A stretch of DNA of 64,000 nt from assembly GCA_036186865.1 (NCBI GenBank), contig AP025066.1, positions 16,154,516 through 16,218,515 on the forward strand. Reading direction: 5' to 3'. The position numbers were made by a program, and so were the translations under genes. Positions 10,818-20,708 of this stretch are shown piece by piece; positions within the stretch are counted from its first letter, which is position 1; every line of letters begins with the position of its first letter. Below the pieces are notes generated by a model. The model was not told where the DNA came from. It saw nothing but the letters and a program-made list of their open reading frames with translations, and searched no databases. Origin of the DNA: Eustoma russellianum. Its lineage: Eukaryota > Streptophyta > Magnoliopsida > Gentianales > Gentianaceae.

Positions 10818-11868
10818 GAGGTTCCCTCTATGGACCAAATTCCGGTGATCAACGAGTTCAAGGATGTATTTCCGGACGACCTACCGGGAGTACCACCAAC
10901 GAGAGAAGTGGAGTTTGAGATCAACTTGATCCCTGGAGCCGAGCCTATATCTAAGGCACCTTACAGAATGGCTCCAGCTGAACTCAAGGAGTTAAAGGGG
11001 CAACTACAAGAGTTGTTGGACAAGAAATTGATACGCCCCAGTGTATCACCGTGGGGAGCTCCGGTTCTATTCGTAAAGAAGAAGGATGGCAGCATGAGGT
11101 TATGCATCGACTATCGGGAGTTGAATAAGATCACCATTAAGAATAAATATCCTCTACCAAGGATTGAGGATTTATTTGACCAACTAAAAGGAGCTCGCTG
11201 GTTCTCAAAGATCGATCTTCGTCAAGGGTATCACCAGCTGCTTGTGAAAGCCGGAGACGTACCTAAAACGGCTTTTCAGACTCGATACGGGCATTATGAA
11301 TTCTTAGTGATGCCTTTTGGACTAACTAATGCCCCAGCAGCTTTCATGGATTTGATGAACACTGTATTCCGAGAACAGTTAGACCAATTTGTAGTAGTGT
11401 TCATCGATGACATCTTGGTCTATTCCCCCGACGAACAAGCTCATGCTGAACATTTAAAGGTGGTGTGGCAAATTCTGAGGCAACAAAGGCTCTATGCCAA
11501 ATTCAGCAAGTGTGAGTTTTGTCTAAGAAGTGTAGCCTTCCTTGGTCACGTGATTTCCGAAGATGGGATCTCTGTGGATCCCAAGAAAATAGAAGCCATC
11601 ACAGAATGGCCAAGACCTACAAACGTGACTGAAGTAAGAAGCTTTCTGGGCTTGGCAGGCTACTACAGGAAGTTTGTTGAGGGATTCTCCACGATAGCAG
11701 TACCATTGAGTCGACTTACGCAGAAGAAGACTAAGTTCGAATGGACTGCTGAATGCGAGCAGAGCTTTACTGAGCTCAAGAAGAGGTTGACCACAGCCCC
11801 GGTGTTGGCACAACCCTCCGGCACCGATGGATTCGTGATTTATAGTGACGCGTCCAAGAAAAGACTAG
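10818..11868 (+). CDS. rt: Gypsy-A reverse transcriptase and start of RNase H
   Basis: RT copies element RNA into DNA. All core blocks are present: VLFVKKKDGSMRLCIDYREL, FSKIDLRQGYHQ, FGLTNAPAAFMDLMN, the catalytic FIDDILVYS, and LGHVISEDGI. The connection domain (AITEWPRPTNVTEVRSFLGL) leads into RNase H, whose first Asp is in VIYSDASKK. The exon-like frame stops matching at 11868, where a 70-bp intron-like stretch splits RNase H. No frameshift is seen within RT itself. Confidence 0.92.
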
Positions 11869-11938
11869 GTATGTACATCATTACAATTAATGCATTGTAT
11901 ATACTTATGCTAGTCCTAAATCAACTTTCTGTTTATAG
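11869..11938 (+). other. Apparent spliceosomal intron 2 (inside RNase H)
   Basis: This 70-bp stretch begins GTATGTACAT and ends TTTATAG. It splits the conserved RNase H segment between KKRLG and CVLMQ, and the phase is kept across it. Read straight through it adds unrelated residues and shifts the frame. Gypsy-B has a 68-bp GT...AG stretch at the same codon (59597-59664) with a diverged sequence. Confidence 0.75.
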
Positions 11939-13371
11939 GTTGTGTCTTGATGCAAAACGAACGAGTCATATCGTACGCGTCAAGACAACTGAAACCATAT
12001 GAGCAGAACTATCCGACGCATGACTTGGAGCTCGCAGCTGTGGTATTCGCTCTTAAGATCTGGAGACACTACCTATATGGGGAGAAATGTGCCGTGTTCA
12101 CGGATCATAAGAGTTTGAAATACCTATTCTCACAGAAGGAATTGAATATGAGGCAAAGGAGATGGTTAGAGTTACTCAAGGACTATGACTTGACCATCAA
12201 CTACCATCCGGGCAAAGCCAACAGAGTGGCGGACGCATTGAGCAGAAAGTCTAGCCACGCAAGACAGTCTCCATTGGAAAGAGAGATTGAAGAGTTTGAC
12301 CTGGAATTGGCGGATTCAGTGGCAAATGTCCTCACAGCTTTGTCTATCAGCCCAGACTTGGTAGACCGAATCAAAGAGGCACAGTATGAGGACCCGGCAC
12401 TGAAAGAGATCCGCGACAAATTATCCACGGGACCGGTACAGGATTTCCAGATGCGAGAAGATGGGAGTCTATGGTTCCAGAATCGGTTATGCGTGCCAAG
12501 TAAAGACGAGCTCCGAACAGAATTGCTCCGAGAAGCGCATAACTCGAGAATGTCCATCCACCCCGGAAGTACTAAGATGTATAAGGACCTCAAAAGAAAC
12601 TATTGGTGGATAGGGATGAAAAGGTCAATAGCGGCATATGTTGAGAGATGTTTGATATGCCAACAAGTCAAAGCGGAACATCAACGACCTGGTGGTTTGA
12701 TGAAGCCACTGGAGATTCCGGAATGGAAGTGGGAGCACGTGACGATGGATTTCGTAATGGGACTACCCAAGACCCGCAATGGAAACGAGATGATTTGGGT
12801 AATTGTGGACCGATTAACGAAGACGGCCCACTTTATAGCCATGCCACATGGTACTTCGTATGAGAGGTTATCCAATATATATGTGGATAACATTGTGAGT
12901 CTACATGGAGTCCCAGTCAGCATCGTATCGGACCGTGACCCCAAGTTCACCTCTAAGTTCTGGAGGGCATTCCAGAAAGCTATGGGTACAGAGTTGAGGA
13001 TGAGCACAGCATACCACCCGCAAACGGATGGACAATCTGAGAGGACCATCCAAACATTGGAGGACATGTTGAGAGCATACCGACTAGCTTTACCCCCGAG
13101 TTTATCTCAAGTCCATAATGTGTTCCATGTGTCCCAACTAAGGAAATACATATCAGACCCGAGCCATATCCTTGAAGCTCAACCATTGGATGTGAAAGAA
13201 GATGTCACCTACGAAGAACATCCAGTCAAGATTGTGGATAGGAAAGATCAGGTCCTACACCGACGTGTCATTCCGTATGTTAAAGTTCAGTGGAGTAACC
13301 ATACGGAGCGCGAAGCCACGTGGGAGCTTGAGGATCAAATGAAGGAGTTATATCCACATCTTTTCCTATAA
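11939..13371 (+). CDS. int: Gypsy-A RNase H, integrase and chromodomain-like tail
   Basis: The order is RNase H remainder (CVLMQNERVISYASRQL; TDHKSLKYLFSQKELNMRQR), the integrase HHCC zinc finger (HPGSTKMYKDLK, then CLICQQVKAEHQ), and the DDE core with Asp in MDFVMG, Asp in SDRDPKFTS and Glu in GQSERTIQ. LEDMLRA is followed at once by YRLALPPSLSQVHNVFHVSQ. Relatives, including gypsy-B (58038-58370), have about 150 extra residues here with the GPY/F region, so this copy lacks the integrase C-terminal DNA-binding part by an in-frame deletion. The last ~60 residues (PVKIVDRKDQVLHRRVIPYV) form the chromodomain-like module of chromoviruses, thought to steer integration to heterochromatin. The frame ends with TAA at 13371. 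Confidence 0.9.
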
Positions 13372-13403
13372 GGTACGCCAGTTTCAAGGACGAAACTTCT
13401 TAT

Positions 13404-13416
13404 AAGGGGGGAGGGA
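13404..13416 (+). other. Polypurine tract of gypsy-A
   Basis: AAGGGGGGAGGGA lies directly before the 3' LTR start at 13417 and is the plus-strand priming site. Confidence 0.9.
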
Positions 13417-15961
13417 TGTTATGCCCCGCACCCTCCGTCGCGTAATTAAAAGACGAAGAAGAATTTTCGGGAATTAATGACGGTCAACGCGAATTAAGTT
13501 AGGCATTAATATGAGGATTAATTAGAAATTAATGATGGATTTAATATTGGGAATTAATTATGTTTAATTTAGAATTAAATAAGTAGATTTATCCTTTAAA
13601 ATAAATAGATAATAGATATAATTTAGAAACACCAAACTTTTCCCCTTTCCATATAAAAACTGACAGAACGTCAGTTTTCTCATTACGCAGAGAAAACCGA
13701 CGCACTCTCCATCCCATAGGCGATTCTTGGCACCTTTGAAACCCTAGGAGAAGGACCCCTCCGAGAAGCAATCCGTTCCTCGTTTGTTCTTCAAATCTAC
13801 TTCGAGTAATCAAAGGCAAGTAATCTGTTTATAAGTTCCTACGATTTGTGAAATGAAAGACGGCCTATTTTGTTATCAAATTGGATCACCATGCAGTAGA
13901 TTCGTTCTTTGATTATGCGTATATGTTTTATGTGCTTTCGTTTCAAGATTTGGCCGATGTATATGAAAATGTGATGGTTGTTGTTGATTGAATATGTGAA
14001 ATCCTGCAAATCCCTACCCCTGAATCCCTTTTTGGTGTGGTTTCAAGGTTGAGGAGTGTTTGAGAGAAAAGATGGGATTTTTGGGATTGAGAGCGTTGGA
14101 TAATCGAGTTCAAGGTCGAATCATTGTGCGATATGCGTATAAGCGTTTGAATTTACAGTTTTAAGCATGGATGGTAGCCGGGATTAGGCTTGGATTGATT
14201 GGGGATGAATTAGGGATATTTGGTGTTCTTGGTACTGCAGATGTTGCAGAAAACGGAGAGAGGATTGGGGAAACCGCAGACATCGATCGATCTAAGTCAG
14301 GGATCGATGTCCTCAGAAGGACATCGATCGATCGATGTCTGGGTGGCTGAGAGATCGATGTCCCCAGTAGGACATCGATCGATCGATGTAGGGGGAGACT
14401 CAGAGATCGATGTCCTCAGAAGGACATCGATCGATCGATGTAGGTACAGGCTGAGAGATTGATGTCCCCAGTTGGACATCGATCGATCGAAGTGGAGAGA
14501 TCAATGTCCCCAGCTGGACATCGATCGATCGATGTATAGGGGATGAAGTCCAGAAATTTTGTGGAAAATAGAGGAAGAAAGGGGGACGTTCGGGGAACCT
14601 TTGGGTGACTTTAGGGACTTCTTAAGACCTGATTAAAGGTAGTCTAAGTCTTGGGAACATGACCTAAGATGGTGAAACAATATTGGTGACTTCAATGGGT
14701 TCTCGAATCGAGTTTCAACGTGAATGACTTAGATGGGCTAGGAGATGAATGTACGAGGTGTTTGAGAGTTCAATGAGGAATGGTTAGGGATATTTGCCTT
14801 GGGTTGTGAACCTTAGAGTCAAGACTAAGGGTTGACGTGATGGTGGAAGCCTAAGTTATGATGTGTACATTAGTGAAAACTTGTGTATGCTTGTACTTGC
14901 GCATGTGTACATGAACTACTTATGTGAATTGCATACGAGAATGTGGAATGAGAATGAAATGAGGAGTCTTGCATCATGGCACGTGCATTTGCATATTGAT
15001 TTGAAAAGAAAGGTGCTTCGCCACGAATTTGCGAAGGTGACCTGCAATGTAAACCGGGATGGAAATTTAAGCCGGGGCGCATTGTAGGGCACAAAAGACT
15101 GTAACGTAAACCGGGATGGAAATATAAGCCGGGGCGCGTTACAGGGTATAAAGTTGTCTGTAATGCTACTCGGGATGGAAATATAAGCCGAGGTGCATTA
15201 CAGGGTATAAAGTTGGCTGTAACGTAAACCGGGATGGAAATATAAGCCGGGGCGCGTTACAGGGTATAAAGTTATGTGAAGTGACCGGACATTATGACAT
15301 GCATTGCACTGTTTCAAAAGAGAAAGCGTTCATGCATATGTGAATGTGTAGGGTAGTGCATATTTTAGCATGCATCATGAGAGTCAATGTGGTATGAACG
15401 TGAGTGGTACTTGATTGCCTATGAATTGTTCATTGTGAACAAATTGCTGTACTTGTTTACTGCGTTATTCACTTACATATTTGGAAACTTTACAAGACAT
15501 GTGCCCCACAATTCCCTGAATTATCTACTACTCATGTCTTGCCATGTGATGATCTCGTATGTCTTATAAGCGGGTTACTTGCTAGCGTTTTTCGCTAAGG
15601 GTACTGCCTTTGATCTTGCAGATGAACCCAGTTATGATATGATCTTCATTGAGGACGACGGCGAGTGGGCTGAATGGGATGATTAGACCTTGTAGAGAGC
15701 ATTATGTGGATAGCTTTGATATTTCTGTTCCATAATTTGTCTGAGGTTTTAGATGGCTGCGACCATATACAGTTCTTTTAGTGATTACATTGTCTTTGAC
15801 GTATTAATTTGATGTTTTAGATTGACATGGTATGTTTCCGCCCTTATTTCTCTTACGTCATCGATGATGTGTATTCGAGAGATGAGACGTCTTGTAGTCT
15901 TCTCAGTAAGCTACGACGGGTGAACCGGTTCGGATTCCGCTGTCCGGGTCGGGGCGCTACA
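13417..15961 (+). repeat. 3' LTR of gypsy-A
   Basis: This is a near-identical copy of 6348-8890, including the palindrome array at 14278-14545 and the TATA array at 15039-15277. It is followed by the target duplication CGGCC (15962-15966). Confidence 0.95.
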
Positions 15962-17014
15962 CGGCCGCTACAGATTGGTCAGCTCTGTTTTTCAAAATTC
16001 AACACTTGGGACGAAACCCTCAAAAGTCAAACAATCCGACATTCTCTTCCAAAAAAAATGCAACTGTCAGTAGAGTATACAAAATATTCGGCTATGCATA
16101 ATACAAAATTTTCTGTATGAAACGAAAATCCCTAGCCAGCAACTTTATATTTTATTATCGTTTAAATATACACAAAATTATAAAACTAGCAAACTAATCA
16201 CCAGAATAAACATCTTTTTATATTCATCACAGGCACTCGGATCTTTGACTAACAAATCGTTGATCACACGCGAACAATATGACATCTAGAGGATGAAGAA
16301 TGAGTCAATTTTGTAGAACCTGTATATCTAAGGAAGACCGTCCGTAATATTTTTATTTGTTTATTTAATGTTTAATAGTGATTAACAATGATTAATTCTT
16401 CATTACATTGTCACACATAGTAGCATGTGGTCTATTGAAATTTGGACTTAAATGAGGTGAGGTCCATAAGGTAATAGGTTGTGGTACCTCATTATCATAT
16501 AACCATGTATTTTATGTGAGACAATATTCTCAATACTTGTCTTCACGTGGCAACGTGGCTTGACATATATACGCGCCTTAGAACCCGCCTTCAATCACAA
16601 ACCACAAGTCAGTCATGAACATTTGGACTCGGTGAGGGTAGACAATAAATGGCCAACCATGGTCCAAGCAATGTGAGCTCACAACTTAAACCTGCTCTGA
16701 TACCATATTGAAACTTGAGCTTACATGAGGTGAGACCCATATAACTCAAAACATTAAGGTAATAGGTGGTGGTACCTCATCCTAATATAACGCATGTATG
16801 TTATTTTAAAGTGGTCAATGTAAAACAATATTCTAAATATGCTCTATGTATAAAAAACGAGTTAGTTTCCGGACAAAATTTTTGGAGGAGAAAAGAGGAG
16901 TAAGTATATATATCATAATGAGAAATGAGGCAAATTTCGTATAATATCTGTGCTTATTTCATACTCCAAAAGACGTTATCCCTCGTCGTAACAACTAATG
17001 AATCAGCAAAAATG
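15962..17014. other. Duplicated host arm 1, continued (non-coding)
   Basis: This continues the arm interrupted by gypsy-A and aligns with 40690-41660 and 42700-42790. Landmarks are AGAACCTGTATATCTAAGGA and ATAATATCTGTGCTTA. No gene is seen. A TRIM-like repeat occupies 16425-16830. Confidence 0.7.
16425..16830 (-). repeat. TRIM-like dispersed repeat
   Basis: Two similar ~130-bp terminal parts (a GAGGTGAGRYCCATA motif and TGGTACCTCAT) flank a short internal part that contains CAATCACAAACCACAAG and AATAAATGGCCAAC. A minus-strand TGGTATCAGAGC primer site lies next to one terminal part (about 16693-16704). Short LTR, PBS, tiny non-coding interior and LTR fit a terminal-repeat retrotransposon in miniature. 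The copy at 41190-41600 is in the paralogous position, so it predates the duplication. A tandem copy is at 31336-32020. Confidence 0.5.
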
Positions 17015-17112
17015 ATTAGGATTGAACATTTTGAGGGCAGACTTTAGAACAACTATTGAAGTTGCTATTTTGTGACGTTGAAGTCACGGGTTGAGCTGCA
17101 TAAGCAGTCTCT

Positions 17113-18548
17113 TGTTAGGTCCCTTAAAACACACTAGAAGGGGAGGTTGAATAGTGTGTTCACCAAGTATAGATATTTTCTTGAATATTTTTCGTTTTTG
17201 AGTGCAACCAATACTTGGGTGTGTTCTTGAAAAGAATAAAACTTTGCGGAAGTGTAAAGAACACAAAGATGTATAGAGGTTCAAGTCAAATGACTTTACT
17301 CCTCTACCTTCTTGATTTTTCACAAGAAAGATTTTGAATGAGGGATTGCTATTTCTACGAGGGAAACAACAATCAAAACAAAATCCAGTACAATGGAAAA
17401 CTAGGCCACACGCCTAGACCACAACCAAGAATACTAACCCCTTGAAGTCTAGCCTCCAAATAACTTCTTTGCGCCCTCAAAGATTTTTTGTAGGGAGTAT
17501 AGTGCACCACTACACTATCAACTAACCTCCAATGTTTAGATTTCTCAAACAAGAAGCACCCTTGCTTCTTGACCAACAATCTACACTTAGCCTCTCACAA
17601 TCTTCACTCAACAAGAAGAACACTCTTCTTCTTTACAATACAACTCTCACAAATAAAGTAAAACTCACAATACAACTATTTTGAGAGCTTGAGCCTTGAG
17701 AGAAACTTGAGAGCTTGAATGGTTGAAAAGTTGGAGAATAAAGAGATGAGACCCTTGTTTTATATCCTTTGAAAATTCCAGCCGTTTGAAAATGCTTACA
17801 GAGCCAACAATGAGCTTTGTCTTCTTGTGATGACATGTCATCTTCATTGGAGACCTTCTCTTGGATGGATGCAAGCTTTTTGGAGAAGCTTCTTGTTGAA
17901 AGCTTAATGAGGAAAGATGACTTCTCCAACAAAGAGAGAGAATCTGTGAAATTGTACTAAAGGGGAGGATACAGAATGCCAAGTAACTTTAGTAAGCATA
18001 GCATAAGACATTTGTACCAAAAGTCACTTAAAGCACCTTAAGTGTTTAATAAACAAGCATTCAATGTGACATGGAGCGCTTCATGTGATTTTGAACAGGC
18101 GTCCGCTATAACATGAAGCGCCTTATGTGGGCAGCTGAATTCGTTCGATGTCACATAAAGCGCCTAATCTCAGCCTTTATGCTTGTTCGAAGTACTTCTG
18201 ACTTTTATCAGAAAGTAGCTTGATGTACGTGTCCATTTTGGGGGGAAAGTACTTTTGACTCTGTGGTACACATGAAGCGCCTAATGTAGGTGTTCGAAGT
18301 GTACTAGAATTCAGCCACAACACATGAAGCGCCTAATGTAGGCGTTCGAAGTGTACTAGAATTCAACCACAACATATGAAGCACCTTATGTAGGCGTTCG
18401 AAGTGTACTGGTTTCTAGAGCCTTTACATGAGGCACCTTATGTAGGCGTTTGAAGTATACTGACCTTCAAACACTTCATATTAAGCGCCTAATCAAGCGT
18501 TCCAAGTATCAATTGTGCAAATCATCAAAACTCTAACACATTCCAACA
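17113..18548 (-). repeat. Left LTR of copia-1 (1436 bp)
   Basis: It starts TGTTAGGTCCC and ends CATTCCAACA. It matches 25895-27332 with a few percent divergence. The target flanks are TCTCT on the left and CCTTT here or CCTCT at the right copy, consistent with an original CCTCT in the SINE. On its right it is followed by SINE and host DNA instead of copia-1 internal DNA, which is abnormal. It contains the 52-bp GCGCCTA motif array at about 18262-18470. Confidence 0.85.
18262..18470. repeat. GCGCCTAATGTAGGCG motif array, 52-bp period
   Basis: The anchor ATGAAG or ATGAGG occurs at 18272, 18324, 18376 and 18428, a period of exactly 52 bp. Each unit has the dyad CGCCTA-atg-TAGGCG or a variant, followed by TTCGAA and AGTGTACT. 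The right LTR repeats it at about 27048-27260. A 35-bp segment here (18270-18304) is identical to 56553-56587 in the gypsy-B LTR. Confidence 0.85.
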
Positions 18549-18656
18549 CCTTTTGCATAAAGTATAGGTAAAGCTGCGTACATTAGATCGCGAAGCAGTC
18601 TGGTCTCTCGTGACCCTACGCAAACGCAGGAGCCTATGAATCGGGAACGCTTTTTT

Positions 18657-18874
18657 ATTAGCATTGAACATTTCTTTAGCATGTTCAACGGTTAAAAGAT
18701 AACATCTAATTTATTTTATTTATCCTAGATTAACCTTAATCGATCTTTGACCAGTGTGAATTGTGTAGTTCAGAGTGGTAAAAGTCAGAAATTATACAGG
18801 AAATAGTGATAAACGAAGAAAGGAAATGGATAAAAATATCGGTGATGGAGTATAAGTAACATTTAAATTAGTTG
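18657..18874. other. Host segment, first of two copies beside copia-1
   Basis: This DNA (AGCATGTTCAACGG through TTTAAATTAGTTGT) also follows the right LTR at 27439-27655. Its arm-2 counterpart is at 42790-42955. At 18874 it changes abruptly into the 3' part of copia-1 internal DNA. Confidence 0.8.
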
Positions 18875-18909
18875 TAAGCCCAAGGGAATTGACTGAGAAT
18901 GGCTGCTTT

Positions 18910-20132
18910 GAGAGCCCCAAACCGATAATCATTTCAGGCATCCTTAATTTTCAACTGTTCAACAGTTTGCTCTAACGACTGGATCCGTGCAATTAACTCT
19001 GCTTCATTGATGTTTCCTTCTCCATCTTGAGGACCTTCATCCACATCATCAGCGAGGTCAGGATGAAGAGTACTCTTGCGACGTTGAGAATCAATGTCCT
19101 GAGCAATGTTGAAATTATCGTAAAAATCGGTGTTATCCATGGTGCCAGGGATCCTTCAGAAATCTCAATGCCCTTAGATTTTATCAGGATTGTCACAATG
19201 TTCGCAAAGGGCAAAGCTTTTGATCCCTTTCTAAGGGCAGCCATCATTACTTCAACCAGAATCCATCCAAAATTCAACTGTGTTTCTTGCAGAATACGGT
19301 AAGTAACATAAAAATCCATATTATTCGGATTTCTAGTTGCTTTTCCATTTACACAGTATGTAACGACAATAAGCAAAATTCGATTTACTAATGGCATATT
19401 TTGAGTCTTTTTGGTTGGAAAATACTGAAGACTGCATTTGACATCTTGCTCACTAATGCCATATTTGTTACTCCAAACGAACACCGAAAAATCACTTAAG
19501 CCTTCATTCTTTACCCCTAAGATTGTACATATGTCCTAGATAGAAAAACTAAGGGGGTACCATTTATTACAGTGTGTAGAGAGAAAGAAGAGGTTTCGGT
19601 GGCAGGGGTAATCCACATGTTTGCACATAACTTGCGGGTGAGAGTTTTAGAATAGGATTTCATATCTAATCTTAACCATTGATGAGTCCATCCTTGTTTT
19701 TCAAGAAGAGCAATGACTTGGTTTGCATTGTGGGCTGTTGTAAAGTTCTCAATCTGAACCAATTTTAATGGCACCACTGGCCTATTTTTGCTCTTCCATT
19801 CTTCATAAAGAATGTGGGAGTGTAGAGAAAGATGAATACCCACGGCAGTGTGGTAAGGGGATTGAGTAGCATCCTGATCGAAGTTTCTCTTCATCCATGG
19901 AAAATTCTCCTTGGTGAGAGTGCTTTTCGGATGGCTTTCAGCTCATTTGGTTTGCTGATTCCAGCAGGTCTCTTTCTTCTGTGGCCGATAGAAACATTCT
20001 GGGATGGTCCAGCAGACGCCAGTTTGAGTACTTGACTGAAGTTTTAAGAGTGGAAGTGAGAAGAATATTGGAATCTATGTGAGAGAGGTGGGAGTGAAAG
20101 GGAAGAGAGGAATGAAATTTATGAGAAGACAA
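18910..20132 (-). pseudogene. Copia-1 envelope-like ORF, broken
   Basis: Downstream of pol on the minus strand are several frames in series (20132-19938, 19894-19517, 19484-18993, 19140-18934). They resemble the plant envelope-like or putative transposon-protein domain found after pol in SIRE-type copia elements. Recognisable parts are VVTYCVNGKATRNPNNMDFY, LNFGWILVEVMMAAL and KALPFANIVTILIKSKGIEI. A coiled-coil-like end IQSLEQTVEQLKIKD follows. Frame changes lie near 19920, 19530 and 19120, so it cannot be translated as one protein. I see no clear signal peptide or fusion segment, and the role of this family is unknown. Confidence 0.55.
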
Positions 20133-20384
20133 AGGTTAGAGGAAATGAAGGAGTGGGAGTAATGGGAAGTTAAGGTGGAAAGTCAAAGGTTGAAAGAGGA
20201 GGAAGTTATGGTGGAAAATGGAGTGGGTGAGGAAGATGAGGAAACCGTTAAGGAAATAGAAGAAGAGTGGGAAACGTGGGATTGATGGCTTTGGAAAGAG
20301 GGAAAAGAATGCCGGCGGAGTTGATGTTTATTGATTGGCGCAAAGAACTGAAGAGACGCTTGGATTGACAACGAAGAATTAGGG

Positions 20385-20665
20385 TTTAGGCGCCTAATAT
20401 GACTTCGAACGACTTCATAAACTGGGATGAAGCGCCTAAAGTCACTTGGAATGGTTGTGGATGAGTGGATTAAGCGCTTAATGTCACTTTGAATAAGTGA
20501 ACCACTTTGAATAAAGCGCTTAATGACACTTTGAACGTGTATATTAAGAAACATAAATCGCCTGATGTCATTTCGAACGAGTGACATCCTTAGCATCAGG
20601 CGTTTAATGTGACATTGAACGCCTGAACTAACTGTGATAAAGTGCTTTATGTGTACTGACCTTGA
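20385..20665. repeat. GCGCCTAA/TTCGAA motif cluster inside copia-1
   Basis: Degenerate copies of the LTR motif (for example GATGAAGCGCCTAAAGTCAC and GCATCAGGCGTTTAATGTGA) lie between the end of pol (20709) and the env-like region. Spacing is irregular at 40-60 bp. The motif is therefore not limited to the LTR of this element. Confidence 0.65.
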
Positions 20666-20708
20666 AAATTCAAAAATTTTCTTGCTCAAAACTTAAGATG
20701 GGTTATTA

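Larger units (their letters stand above)
6348..15961 (+). mobile_element. Gypsy-A: near-complete Ty3/gypsy chromovirus, 9614 bp
   Basis: The element has 2543- and 2545-bp LTRs with TG...CA ends, a tRNA-Met PBS, a Gag-Pol coding region, a polypurine tract and a perfect 5-bp target duplication CGGCC (6343-6347 and 15962-15966). The empty site is preserved in the paralogous arm at 40685-40689. The LTRs differ at about 12 substitutions plus one 2-bp indel, roughly 0.5%, so the insertion is recent (about 0.2 My at 1.3e-8 per site per year, an assumed rate). Domain order PR-RT-RH-INT and a chromodomain-like C-terminus place it among chromoviruses, most like Tekay/Del. One in-frame TAG and an integrase deletion probably make this copy non-autonomous. 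Confidence 0.95.
17032..18656 (+). repeat. SINE split by the copia-1 LTR
   Basis: The 5' part (17032-17112) has a B-box-like GTCACGGGTTGAGC. The 3' part (18549-18656) has AAAGCTGCGTACATTAGA, GCAAACGCAGGAGCC and GGGAACGCTTTTTT, the body and T-rich end of a plant tRNA-derived SINE. The whole is flanked by a 17-bp duplication ATTAGSATTGAACATTT (17015-17031 and 18657-18673). The paralogous arm has the single empty site at 42789-42805. Confidence 0.75.
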
